A DNA stretch of 64,000 bases from Agelas oroides. Its lineage: Eukaryota > Porifera > Demospongiae > Agelasida > Agelasidae. The translations under genes were made by a program, and so were the position numbers. The DNA is taken from positions 16,640,324 through 16,704,323 of the forward strand of contig OX422184.1 in the NCBI GenBank assembly GCA_949130485.1, in the 5' to 3' direction. The notes under the pieces were generated by a model. It saw nothing but the letters and a program-made list of their open reading frames with translations. It ran no database searches and had not been told where the DNA came from. Positions 47,950 through 57,331 of the stretch are shown piece by piece. The stretch's first letter is position 1, and the number at the start of each line of letters is the position of its first letter.

Positions 47950-50900
47950 AACGAAGTACTGTAACCCTCGCTGCGCATGCGCGCCGAGGGTTAACTACTG
48001 TGTTGTACCCAACCATTTCTCTTTATGGTGATGTTCACGTAAGTACACACTGGGCTACCTACTACCTAAAATATTCATAGCTCTGTGAATTCCAACAGAG
48101 AGCTGGGCTCCTCACTCAAAGCAAGCCTTAGGCGGGGAGTGGTCCCGCCCTTTCTGTAGTAGGCCACAGGTCGGGAGTTCAAAGGGACCAAAACCCGTGG
48201 TCATGCATTTCTTTTGGTCCTCTTTATACATAGCTATACACTGGGCTACCTACTATTTTGTACCAAACTAATAATGCTAGTACACCAAATTTTGACATAC
48301 CCTTCACGTACCCTTGCAGGATCTGATCAGGGAACTAAAGAGTGAGTTGAGTCGTCACTTTGAGGATGTGGTCATGGCCCTAATGATGACCCCCACTGAA
48401 TATGAATGTTACGAGCTCAGGGAGTCCATGCAGGTATTGTTGTTTTAAGCTATGCTCAGTTTACAGGATAACTATATTTTCTGCCATGAATCTTTATTTT
48501 AGACAATGGAACTTTATTTCAGATGTGCTTGGTAATACTGTAATCTCCCGAAAATAAGCCTACCCTCGAAAATACGTCCACCCCCCTTTTTTTAATTGAA
48601 TTTGTTGCAAAGGGTGCTTTTCTCGAGAAGTACGCCCACCTATTTATGCCGCAGTACATGCTGTTATGTTAAGCAAGATGCACAGAAGAAGCAGCACTGT
48701 GCAAGTGCAGGCAGACACCATTTGCTGTTATTGCATAAGACAGAGCATGACGTATTGCAGAATCACTGCATGCTCGTAACAAGGGCTAGACTAACTGCGT
48801 GTGAGGTGGGCATATTTCGAGAGAAATATCACAACTCTCGAAAATACGCTCACCCCCCTCTTTTAGGAGCTGTTTAAGTTCATCGCCCATGGGCATATTT
48901 TACGGTAATGCAGTATTTTGTGATAGTGGTAGCCTCGTTCCCAGGCCCCACCCAGCTTTCCATCACTTGCAGTACGGAAAAGCGATTGTTTGTTCGTGTG
49001 CGGGGAGAGCCTGGGAACGAGGCTATCATAGTGCAGTGTTTGTGTACCGCATGTTCTAGAAAATCGTTAGCTTGCAAGTACATGGCCAATACTTTTTTTC
49101 CAGTTTACTAGGCACATTCGTGCGGAAAGTGTCACGAAAACAGGCCCACTATTTTGTTGTAAACTGAATGTACCAAACACTCAGTAACAGACTGAACTAT
49201 CTGACAGTCCTTGAACAGCATTGTAGCAACTGTCCGCTAGTTTTTTTTACCAGCTCTAATACATGTATATAGTTTGCTATCTCACTTAGACATTACTGTT
49301 TCTATTGTCAACGACGCTTCACTGCATTCCTCTGTTGCATGTAGACATGTGTGAAGTTCTGTCCTGTCACAGGGTCTTGGTACAGCTGAAGGTGTGCTGA
49401 TTGAGATCCTCTGCACTCGAACCAACGAGGAGATAACTGCCATAAGACAGGAGTACAAACGCAGTGAGCATTGCCTGCACTTATTAACTACACACTTTTT
49501 CTACACTTGCAACTTGCAGATGTTAATTATTAAGTGCTAGCGGCCAACATGAATTGACGCTCTTTTCCTCCTCCATTCTCCAGAATTTGGTCGTGACATT
49601 GAAAAGGATGTCATTTCAGAAACCTCTGGTCACTTCAAAAGACTCCTAGTCTCCATGCTCACTGTGAGATCCCCATAGATAAACTCCTCTTTAGTTTCTG
49701 TTTAGGTCATGTTCCAGTACACATTAGGTGGTAGCATGTGCTGATCATCTGAAGTGGCTAGAGGTCAAGGACTAGTGTGTACTACGTACGTAATCCCTTT
49801 CTTTGTGTTTTGGTGACACCGACGATCAGTTTCAGAAGACTCGAATCCCAACTGGATCCCAGAATTTTTTCCCGTGATTTATTTCTCACTCTCAGCAAAA
49901 TATCATCATATTCAGTTTCAATAGCCTCAGACTTTTTACATTTGTGTAAGGGGAACTTTGGAACCCCTCCAAACCACAAGTTATGATTAGTACCTTGTTC
50001 ATATGTACATTCACAAAGGAGGTCCGGCATAGTCATGTGGCATGGATACATATGTAGTTGAATGAGAGATCTGTGTAACCTCTTTCCCAGGCTCTCCCCT
50101 CCTTGGCAGGGAGATCCTAGGAACAAGGCTAAGTTCTGTGCCAAAAGCACTTCCTCAACAGTGCTTAGACATGACTTGGTTTTCGGTTTATGACAAGCAA
50201 CCTTCATACTGCTTTATTATTGGATTGGTAAATGTTCAGTATGTCAGACTATTGGACCTTTGACGTTAGATGAGTCTGTGGTAAATGTACCATAAATATC
50301 ATTATAATATTTAGTTGCATTTCTAGATTTGGATCTCCCTGATTTGCATGTCCTAAATTCTGTTACAGGGTTCTCGTGATGCAGATGGGCCAGTCAACGA
50401 AGACAAGGCCATGCTTGATGCTCAGGTATATGGCACCTCAACACCAACACACTGTATGGCACCGCACTGCTGCTATCTCTCCTCTTTTACCACTTTCCCT
50501 CATGCCCTCTCTCCATCACACATACACACTCATGCATACCATCACAATTACACATGCTGGATAGGCATTGTACCAAGCTGGAGAGGCAAGATGGGGAACA
50601 GATGAATCCAAGTAATGCATACGTAGCTAGTGGTCATATCTAGAGAAATACAGGGAGGAAAACTACTAGCCTCGTTCCCAGGCCCTCACCCAGCTTCCTG
50701 TCGCTTGCAGTACGGTTACTGCAAGCGACAGGAGGCTGGGCGAGGGCCTGGGAACGAGGCTAGGAAGCTACTATACAGCAGTTTTTATTGTCATTGAAGT
50801 AATAGATCTATGATATAGCTTGCAAGCGGGAAAATAATGGCAGTATAGGGACACATTGTGCCACAGATAGTAACAGAACCCATTTGCCTCTATTAGTTAA

Positions 50901-53057
50901 TCAGTAAGACCAGGGCTATAATTATGTATTGGTGAGGAAGTCTGGTCCAGTTTTGATCATTGGGTGGCTTTTATTGTATGTGTTGCTGTCCACAACTGTA
51001 GATTTAACCAGATTCTTGCTTCAAGAAGCTTCTCCCACTTGCGTGCTGTCTTTCAAGAGTACTCCAAGGTAATACTGCATTTAGTCAAGGATAGAGCTTA
51101 CACGTATTCAATAGTAATTTGCATTGATTTTGAAACTATTGCTTCTCCAGCTATGCAAGTATGACATTGAACAGTCTATTTCACGTGAAATGTCTGGAGA
51201 CTTGAAGACAGGAATGCTCACCATTGGTTGGTTCTGTAGTTTGAATAAGAACATTAAATTTAGTTATTCTTGCCTGTTTAGTCTTCTGGAAATTGCAAGT
51301 GCATTGCATTTCGGCTTTATGATATAAATGCAAATTAAGTTTACAAATGTCTGTAGCAGCTACTGTTTTTACTCCAACAGTTGTCTCGTAATTGCCTCAT
51401 TCCATGCCCTACTCAGCTTGCAGGATGGGAAATCTGTTTACCATATTTCTTCGAATAGACGCCACCCTCAAATAGTCGCCACCTTTGAATAGTAACCAGC
51501 ATTGAATAGTAGCCGCACAAAACTGAGCAGTGAAAAAAATAGTAGCTGCGGTGTATGTATGGGTAGTCTTGTGATCAGTGAGTTAGTGTGTGTGATATTC
51601 TCTATTCTCCAAAGTGAAATGTGTTCGTGACAAGACAGGCTATTTTGCTGAGAGATTGTATACATCCATGAAGGTACATATTTATATTATATAGGTACTT
51701 GTCATTATGTGAGTGTGGGACTTGGAAGTGGGCTGGGAGGGGGGTGGGGGCTGAGCGTGAAGCGTGAGGCGTCGCCGAGCGTAGAACACAGAGGTGATTA
51801 CGTAGTAATTGGAGGCATGTTTGGGAACTTTTACAAGTTCACCAGACATTTTCTTGCCATAGTAATTAACTACTATAGTACATATCATTTTTCTATGAGG
51901 TTGACAGTTTCAACTCAAAGATGATACTTTTCACACACACAGGGTCTTGGTACGGATGATCACACTCTCATTCGAGTGATGGTGTCACGCTGTGAAGTGG
52001 ACATGGTGCAGATCAAGAAGAAGTTCTATCAGAGATACAACGAATCTCTTGGGTCTTTTATCAAGGTAGGACTGAGGGAGGGCGGTTGACTCAGATGATT
52101 ACTTGCACTAGCTTTATTTTCAATTCTCCACCTTTATTCTCAACTTGGTCATACAAGGATGTAGCGGATCAATCTAAAAACATTGGGATGGTCTTCCATT
52201 TGAGCACACTGTATTGCACCAGACAAGTGCCTGCATGTTGTTGTTCACAGGTTAAGAAAGAACGTTTGGATGCTTGCATGAAGGACAGTTTAACTAATTC
52301 TGTGCATGTGCCCACCTCCAACTTCCAGATCCACAAAGCAGTGACTAGCCACATTGTCAGCATCACAATCTTGAATTGCTGTGCCACAGGCTACAAAACC
52401 AGGAAGTCCAGCTCAAAAAGTATATATCCTTTCATTAGCCTCATTCTCAGGTGATGCCCTGCTTTCCATTGTTTGTGCATGAGGAGAGTCTGGGAACACG
52501 GCTACTATTTTTCAGTCAAGTGCATCAAAATGAAAGCCCCAACACTTTTGAATTTGGATGTACTTTGTGCACAAAAACAAGAAGTGGCAAATAGCTCACT
52601 TTATTGCAAATGTTCCTGATACATAGCTATAACAGAATTGTTTGGGTATGTGTGGATCCTACCCATGCTTCAGCTTTATGGATAGTCTCATGCCCAGAGT
52701 CCCAGACCCCATTCTCATATGAGGAAAAGAGTCTGGTCAGCAGTCTTGATTTTTTTGAACAAGCCAATGATTACATCTCTACGACATAGCACTCTTTCAT
52801 TGGCTAGCAAAGAACGCTTGTGTGACATAGTGCTATTTCATTGGCAATCAAGTCGTGTAACCTGGCACAACCAAGAAGGTACTCAATAGTCACAACACCC
52901 TTTTCTTGAGCCTAGAATTTTTCAACTACTATTTTTGTCTGGTTGTGATACTTCTATTAATAAGGCACATTGTGTACATGTATCTTAATTGCCACAGGGT
53001 GACACAAGTGGAGACTACCGCCGAATCCTGATGGCACTAGCGAGGGAAGACTATTGA
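41734..53057 (+). CDS. Annexin with PGY-rich N-terminus (A7/A11-like), 16 coding exons
   Basis: Calcium-dependent phospholipid-binding protein of 509 residues. Exons: 41734-41856, 42344-42425, 43646-43905, 45141-45245, 45399-45489, 46013-46107, 48320-48433, 49373-49463, 49584-49663, 50369-50425, 50565-50611, 51002-51068, 51151-51226, 51615-51673, 51943-52065, 52998-53057; all join in frame through GT-AG introns. Residues 1-190 are a Pro/Gly/Tyr/Gln-rich tail starting MSYPPAGGYPLGPGG with several QGYPPPP-type repeats, as in annexins A7 and A11, where such tails bind EF-hand partners and support membrane or RNA-granule association. Residues from about 204 form four annexin repeats with calcium-loop motifs GFGTDE (219), GLGTAE (291), RWGTDE (375) and GLGTDD (450). 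It ends RRILMALAREDY. In repeat 2 the usual Asp is Ala. Size and repeat spacing match animal annexin A11. It acts at membranes in the cytosol; no signal peptide. Confidence 0.92.
42076..42343 (+). repeat. Long polypyrimidine tract in annexin intron 2
   Basis: About 270 bp of nearly pure C and T (TTTCTCCCTTCTTTCTTCCC and similar) running to the acceptor of the exon at 42344. It is far longer than a normal splicing tract. The overlapping open frames (Ser/Phe/Leu/Pro-rich) are by-products. Confidence 0.85.
42596..43123. mobile_element. MITE of the TACCGTAGTCTCG family, well-kept ends
   Basis: It begins TACCGTAGTCTCGCAAAG and ends CTTTCCCGAGACAACGGTA, an inverted pair. It lies in the intron between annexin exons 42344-42425 and 43646-43905. 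The interior matches the elements at 11600-12066 and 26594-26893. Confidence 0.7.
43413..43519. mobile_element. Palindromic TAGCCTCG mini-element
   Basis: TAGCCTCGTTCCCAGGCCTT pairs with AAGGCCTGGGAACAAGGCTA. The inner parts CTGGCTCCAGTTTTTGGTCG and CGATCATAAACTGGAGCCGG also pair, giving a long hairpin within an annexin intron. Confidence 0.8.
43947..44330. mobile_element. MITE of the ATAATCTCCCGAAAATA family, copy 1
   Basis: It begins CCATAATCTCCCGAAAATA and ends TATTTTCGAACTAGAGATTATGG, an imperfect inverted pair. A clearly related copy in the same orientation lies at 48541-48907, also in an annexin intron. Confidence 0.65.
44451..44507. mobile_element. Short palindromic TAGCCTC element
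   Basis: TAGCCTCTTTCCCAGGC faces GCCTGGATAAGAGGCTA. It is a small snap-back element in an annexin intron. Confidence 0.6.
45550..46012 (+). repeat. CA microsatellite filling an annexin intron
   Basis: Almost the whole intron 45490-46012 is (CA)n with ATGC and GCAC interruptions, and the run continues right up to the acceptor AG of the exon at 46013. Two larger blocks (about 45560-45740 and 45740-45890) repeat each other. Each contains short copies of ATAATCTCCCGAAAA or ATAATCGCCCGAAAA, which match the end of the MITE at 43947. Long open frames (His-Thr or Cys-Val rich) on both strands are not genes. Confidence 0.92.
46443..46969. mobile_element. TIR element with 32-bp ends in an annexin intron
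   Basis: The left end AGGACCCCGGAATATGCTGA (46443-46474) and the right end (46938-46969) are inverted repeats matching at 31 of 32 positions by my count. The motif AACTAACAC recurs inside. GTCTGT flanks both sides within a few bases and may be the target duplication. No transposase. Confidence 0.75.
47189..47990. mobile_element. TTAA-flanked piggyBac-like element with a large internal hairpin
   Basis: The 802 bp are bounded by TTAA at 47185-47188 and 47991-47994. The ends are CCCTCGGCGCG and its exact inverse CGCGCCGAGGG. Inside, 47536-47690 and 47700-47858 are near-perfect inverted arms centred on GGCGCTGCGCTGC. A short CAGA tract follows at 47925-47950. No transposase frame is apparent. 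Confidence 0.75.
48541..48907. mobile_element. MITE of the ATAATCTCCCGAAAATA family, copy 2
   Basis: It begins TAATCTCCCGAAAATAAGCC and is alignable over its length with 43947-44330. The right end is partly lost (TATTTTACGGTA). Same orientation as copy 1. Confidence 0.65.
48930..49025. mobile_element. Palindromic TAGCCTCG mini-element
   Basis: TAGCCTCGTTCCCAGGC on the left and GCCTGGGAACGAGGCTA on the right are exact inverses. It lies in the intron before annexin exon 49373-49463. Confidence 0.8.
50076..50131. mobile_element. Degenerate palindromic TAGCCTCG element
   Basis: TAACCTCTTTCCCAGGC faces CCTAGGAACAAGGCTA. It lies in the intron before exon 50369-50425. Confidence 0.5.
50667..50762. 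mobile_element. Near-perfect 96-bp palindrome of the TAGCCTCG family
   Basis: Each 48-bp half starts TAGCCTCGTTCCCAGGCCCT and mirrors the other with only about three to four mismatches, with almost no loop. It lies in an annexin intron only about 55 bp past the exon at 50565-50611. Confidence 0.85.
52446..52504. mobile_element. Palindromic TAGCCTCA mini-element
   Basis: TAGCCTCATTCTCAGG faces TCTGGGAACACGGCTA. A degenerate member of the same snap-back family, in the last annexin intron. Confidence 0.5.
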
Positions 53058-53199
53058 ATTGACACTGTTGTTGGTATATTCGTTGCTGATATTATCTTAA
53101 ATTGTTGTTTTAATAACTATTACTACTGCATGGTTTTAATAGCAAGTTGTTTATTTGGCTATCTTTGTGGATCAGTGAAATACAACGAACCTGTGTTGG

Positions 53200-53205
53200 A
53201 ATAAA
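53200..53205 (+). terminator. Polyadenylation signal of the annexin gene
   Basis: AATAAA about 140 bp after the annexin stop codon at 53057, followed by a GT-rich stretch. Confidence 0.65.
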
Positions 53206-53718
53206 ATTATGCCGGCTCTCGTTGTTTACTGCAAACTGATCAGCTACATTTTTCTGCTAACACACACTGCTGTTACGAAAGCTGAGGCAGGACTGTAGCC
53301 AGGATTTTTAGAAGGGGGGTTAGATGGATGTCAGACGTGTATATACGTATGCTTGCATAAGCATGCAAGACTAGGGGGTCTTGGGGCATGCTCCCTGTCC
53401 ACGTATGCATTTGCTAAGCCAGCTGACTTCGAATTCCAAGAGAGAAGGTATACTAAGGTTGGCAGAACAGCAGGTGGGGTGACATCACTAGGAAGACACT
53501 GAACTGGTGTACTCTCGAGCGCCTGAAATATTTACGCACGTATTTACGCGCGTCCTTTCGTAGCGCGTTCCGCGCTGGTTCTCCATGAACAAACTCGCAT
53601 ACCTGCAACCAGGCTTGTTTTGAGGGCGATGCAGCGAGGCTATATAGTGGACCAATTTCAAACGGTAGGGCACTTAAAATGTATAGTTAATAAGCGGTGC
53701 CCCTGCCTGCATGGCCTG

Positions 53719-53767
53719 TAGTCTCGTGCCCGGACCCCACAGAGGGTGGGGTCTGGGCACGAGACTA
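53719..53767. mobile_element. Perfect palindrome nested in a second inverted repeat
   Basis: TAGTCTCGTGCCCGGACCCC faces GGGGTCTGGGCACGAGACTA. It is itself flanked by perfect inverted repeats CCCCTGCCTGCATGGCC (53700-53716) and GGCCATGCAGGCAGGGG (53771-53787). Confidence 0.8.
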
Positions 53768-53831
53768 ACGGGCCATGCAGGCAGGGGAGGTTGGAAGCTA
53801 GTAATTAGCGACGCACGCAATGACGCGAAGG

Positions 53832-54250
53832 TAGCAATTAGGTTCCTGTTAGGTACAGGCCGAATGCCGCATCCGGTGGGTGGAGCTATGGGCGTGACCT
53901 TGCCTCACCGCCGCGAAAACCCGCTTTGACATCATCTCATTAAATATTCATAAGACAACTTCGCGGCGCGGCTGGAAGTCTTGCGCGCAAGACTACGTAT
54001 TTGCATGGCTGTTGTACTTTGACCTCGACTGCTGACTTTTGCTTGCTTAGCAAGGTACCCAGCCAACTGTTCTACAGCTCTTCCTAAGGTATTCAGTAGA
54101 TTTACAAGTGTGCCAATGCATCAGAATTGATAAGTTGACGTAAAACTCAGCAGTAGTCCATGTGGGTTGCATAAATTATAGCCTACTCTGGTATATGTAC
54201 ACATAGCTACTGAAGTTCTTTAGACTCCACCCTGGGGTAACAGGCCTACA
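53832..54250. repeat. Left arm of a long inverted repeat (foldback-like)
   Basis: This stretch reappears inverted at about 56423-56819. Shared landmarks include GCCGAATGCCGCATCCGGTG, AAATATTCATAAGACAACTT and CATGTGGGTTGCATAAATTA, in reverse order and orientation on the other side. The two arms enclose about 2.2 kb. Confidence 0.8.
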
Positions 54251-56422
54251 AGTAGTGATGTCAGTCTCCAGTGCTTCTCCACAATGTCTGACCTCTTGGT
54301 GGTTTGATTCAATGTTACTGTCATTAGGATGCTTTCCAACTGGAATATCGGATGGCCAACAAAATCAAAGAGTGTACAAATAGGGAACTGTATGCATCAG
54401 TGCTCCATTCCTGTTTTGCTAGACATGCTTTCTTGACTATAGGAATTTGAATCAATCCACCAGAAATTTTTCATTGGGAGGCCTGGATGGCTCGATCGCT
54501 TCATTGGGGGGCCTGGATGGCTCGACATAAGACTATTTGCTGCTGCCTTGATCAAGAATACATGCACGTTTTTCATAATTTCCAACAAGTTGGAAGTACT
54601 AAGTGAACTAGATAATCCTATTTATGATGGCAAAATTTCACAAGGAAATACCATTTCTGCATAAAAATGATTTACTCAATGGTATAGTACAGGTTTCTGA
54701 ATGGAACTTTGACCTGACATCTGTAAATCTGAGGGTGGCCTGAGAACAAGGGAACATAAAGTTATATGTAGCCACTGGAACTGGTATGGCTTGTCAGACC
54801 ATGGCCAGATTTTTTTCCAGCCAACTTGCCCAACTTGGTGCGATTTATGCGCATATTATGGTTCCCGGACTAAATTCGGGTAGATTAGCTGTATATAGTT
54901 GTGATCATGTAAAACAGTACATGGGAACCTTCAGGTTTGAAGTACCTATCTTGCAGTGTAGCTACCTGTTTTAAGTTCAATGAGCATTTCCTGACTGCTA
55001 AAATGTAGGTCTAAAAGTCAGTTTTCCCCATGCATTTTACCCAACAGCCTCATACTCCTCAACTTTCTTCTAGTGGCCCTGTATTGGTACGTTTTCTATG
55101 CATACAAGTAACTATCCAGGCTGGACGGGGAGATATTTACCATAGTACAAGTTCTCAACCCTTCGGTGTATCATCATGTACACTTTGACAGTGTAGTTTG
55201 TTTAGAACGTACATTCATCAGTCAGGACACTAAGTTGTTTCCAGGCAGTGGCTGAGTGTTTTCATCAGCACAGTTGGTTGCTAGAACCCAGTCTTTTTCA
55301 TCTGGCAAGTTTGAGTGCTGCAGTGCATTTTGACCTAGTCTCGCAGGCCCGACCCACTTCTGCTAGAGAAGAGAGAGGGTCTGGTGAACAGCGTATACAA
55401 GCCATGTTCCACCGCACTGTACAGTGCGGTACAATCAGATTGCAGTATTTTGCCACATGATGCATTACGTCACTGTTTGAGTAGCAATAGCTGTCTTGAA
55501 AACGGTGAACATGAGCTAGGGCATCTTTTCTGCTACTGCAGAAGCTGTAAAAACACTTCGACTTTACTTCTCGGGGAGCGTGCTTACTCCGCAACAGGTA
55601 ATTCAAAAGTGCATTATTCTGGTTACGTCATCCAACTAATTGCATTCCGGTGGGACACGGCTTGTATACGCAGTTCACCAGACCCTTCCCTTCTTTTGAC
55701 CTCAACGAACTTGGCAAGGTGCCCAGCTAACCATTAGCATTTGTCTCACAAGGTTGGGTGCTTGTACTAAGGTAAAAATGTAGATGACAGGTATTTATCA
55801 AGTGAGTCAGTGGCGTAGGAACCGTAGCGGCCGTAGCGGCTTTGGCCGCTACACTTTTTAGGCCGTAAATTAATATTCATAACGTAGCCTCGTTCTCTGG
55901 GAGCGAGGCTATAAGGTCAAGCAGCCTCTTCGTTGCATCAGTGTCATATGCAGTTACATGCGTACATTTCCGATTATAAGGTGATCGAAATCTTGGCAGT
56001 GAGATGGCTCGGCACGAAGTTAATGCAGATTTTTCAAAGGCTATAAGCGACGAAAGCTAGCCTGGTGGTGGTCTGCTTGGAACGACGACGAAGTCAATAA
56101 TCTGTTTTCCACATAAATTGAATATTGTACTGGAGGGTTGGTAAGGTCTGTGAACGAAGCTAGAATATTATACACCGTTGGAAAAAAGGACTTTATTTTG
56201 CAGTCTAAAGGTGCACACTTTGAAAAATTTCGCCGCCGCGCTACGCGCGGCGAAATTACTTTGCGTTTTCTAGCGGCGCTTCGCGCGGCTCAGCATGGCC
56301 TCTACACTTCAAATTTGCTTCCTACGCCTATGTGAGTGAAACCTCAGTAACCTGGTTGTGGAGATGCAAACGTTACCAATATCTTCAAGCAACTTTTAGA
56401 ATACACATGCCACTCCAACACA
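54251..56422. other. Interior of the foldback-like structure
   Basis: No transposase or other gene recognised. It contains short open frames (for example 55384-55737) without family resemblance, and a nested TIR element at 55809-56332. Confidence 0.4.
55809..56332. mobile_element. TIR element with CAGTGGCGTAGGAA ends
   Basis: The left end is CAGTGGCGTAGGAACCGTAG and the right end is TTCCTACGCCTATG, inverted. It contains a GC-rich hairpin (CGCCGCGCTACGCGCGGCG) at about 56232. A piece of the same family lies inverted at about 35710-35815. Confidence 0.6.
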
Positions 56423-56819
56423 GGCCTGTCGCCCCAGGATGGAGAATCTAAAGAACTTCACGTACATGTAACCAGAGTAGCCCATAATTTATGCTACCCA
56501 CATGGACTACTGCTGAGTTTTACATCAACTTATGAGTTCTGATGCATTGGCACACTTGTAAATCTCTACTGAATACCTTAGGAAGAGCTGTAGAACAGTT
56601 GGCTGGGTGCCTTGCCAAGCAAGCAAAAGTCAGCAGACGAGGTCAAAGTACAACAGGCATGCAAATACCTGTGCGAAGTTGTCTTATGAATATTTAATGA
56701 GATGACGTCAAAAGCGGGGTATCCCTTTTAATTTTCACGGCAGTGCGACAAGGTCACGCCCATAGCTCCACCCACCGGATGCGGCATTCGGCCTGTACCA
56801 AACAGGAACCTAGCAATTA
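56423..56819. repeat. Right arm of the long inverted repeat
   Basis: Inverse counterpart of 53832-54250. It joins directly to further repeats (56811-56955) in which AGCAATTATTGCTACGTGAA occurs twice. Confidence 0.8.
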
Positions 56820-56884
56820 TTGCTACGTGAATGACGTAATCATGCGTAGATCGACCGCTATAGCTCTTCCTGATACGCGAAGTA

Positions 56885-57331
56885 TTGGAAGCTGGTATTT
56901 AGTGGTACGCGCGAGGTAGCAATTATTGCTACGTGAATGACGTAATCATACGAGCTGCCATTGAGGCCCATAGTGAAAGGTGAAATCGATTTACACAAAC
57001 AGCTCTCGTTTGTTTGGGACGAAACTCACTCAGTAGATGCTGCCAGGTGAGCTCTAGATCGACCGCTATAGCTCTTCCTGATACGCGAAGTATTTGAATG
57101 TTTCCTTGGGAATCCCCGTGGAAAATTTTGCGCGCCGTAAAATGCCATAGCTGTCGATCCAGAGCTCACCTGGTAGTATCCACTGAGCAAGTTTCGTCCC
57201 AAACAAACGAGAGCTGTTTGTGTAAATCGATTTCACCTTTCACTATGGGCCTCAATGGCAGCTCGTATGATTACGTCATTCAAGTAGCAATAATTGCTAC
57301 CTCGCGCGTACCACTAAATACCAGCTTCCAA
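56885..57331. repeat. Inverted repeat with about 170-bp arms
   Basis: Arms 56885-57055 (TTGGAAGCTGGTATTTAGTG to GCCAGGTGAGCTC) and 57162-57331 (GAGCTCACCTGGTAG to CCAGCTTCCAA) are close inverses around a loop of about 106 bp. A 40-bp segment beginning TAGATCGACCGCTATAGCTC occurs directly repeated at 56847 and 57056. Confidence 0.8.

Noticed and set aside
48120-48215. Possible tRNA-derived SINE (GGTCGGGAGTTCAAAGG resembling a B box)
   Set aside because: No convincing A box or cloverleaf pairing could be found at the right spacing.
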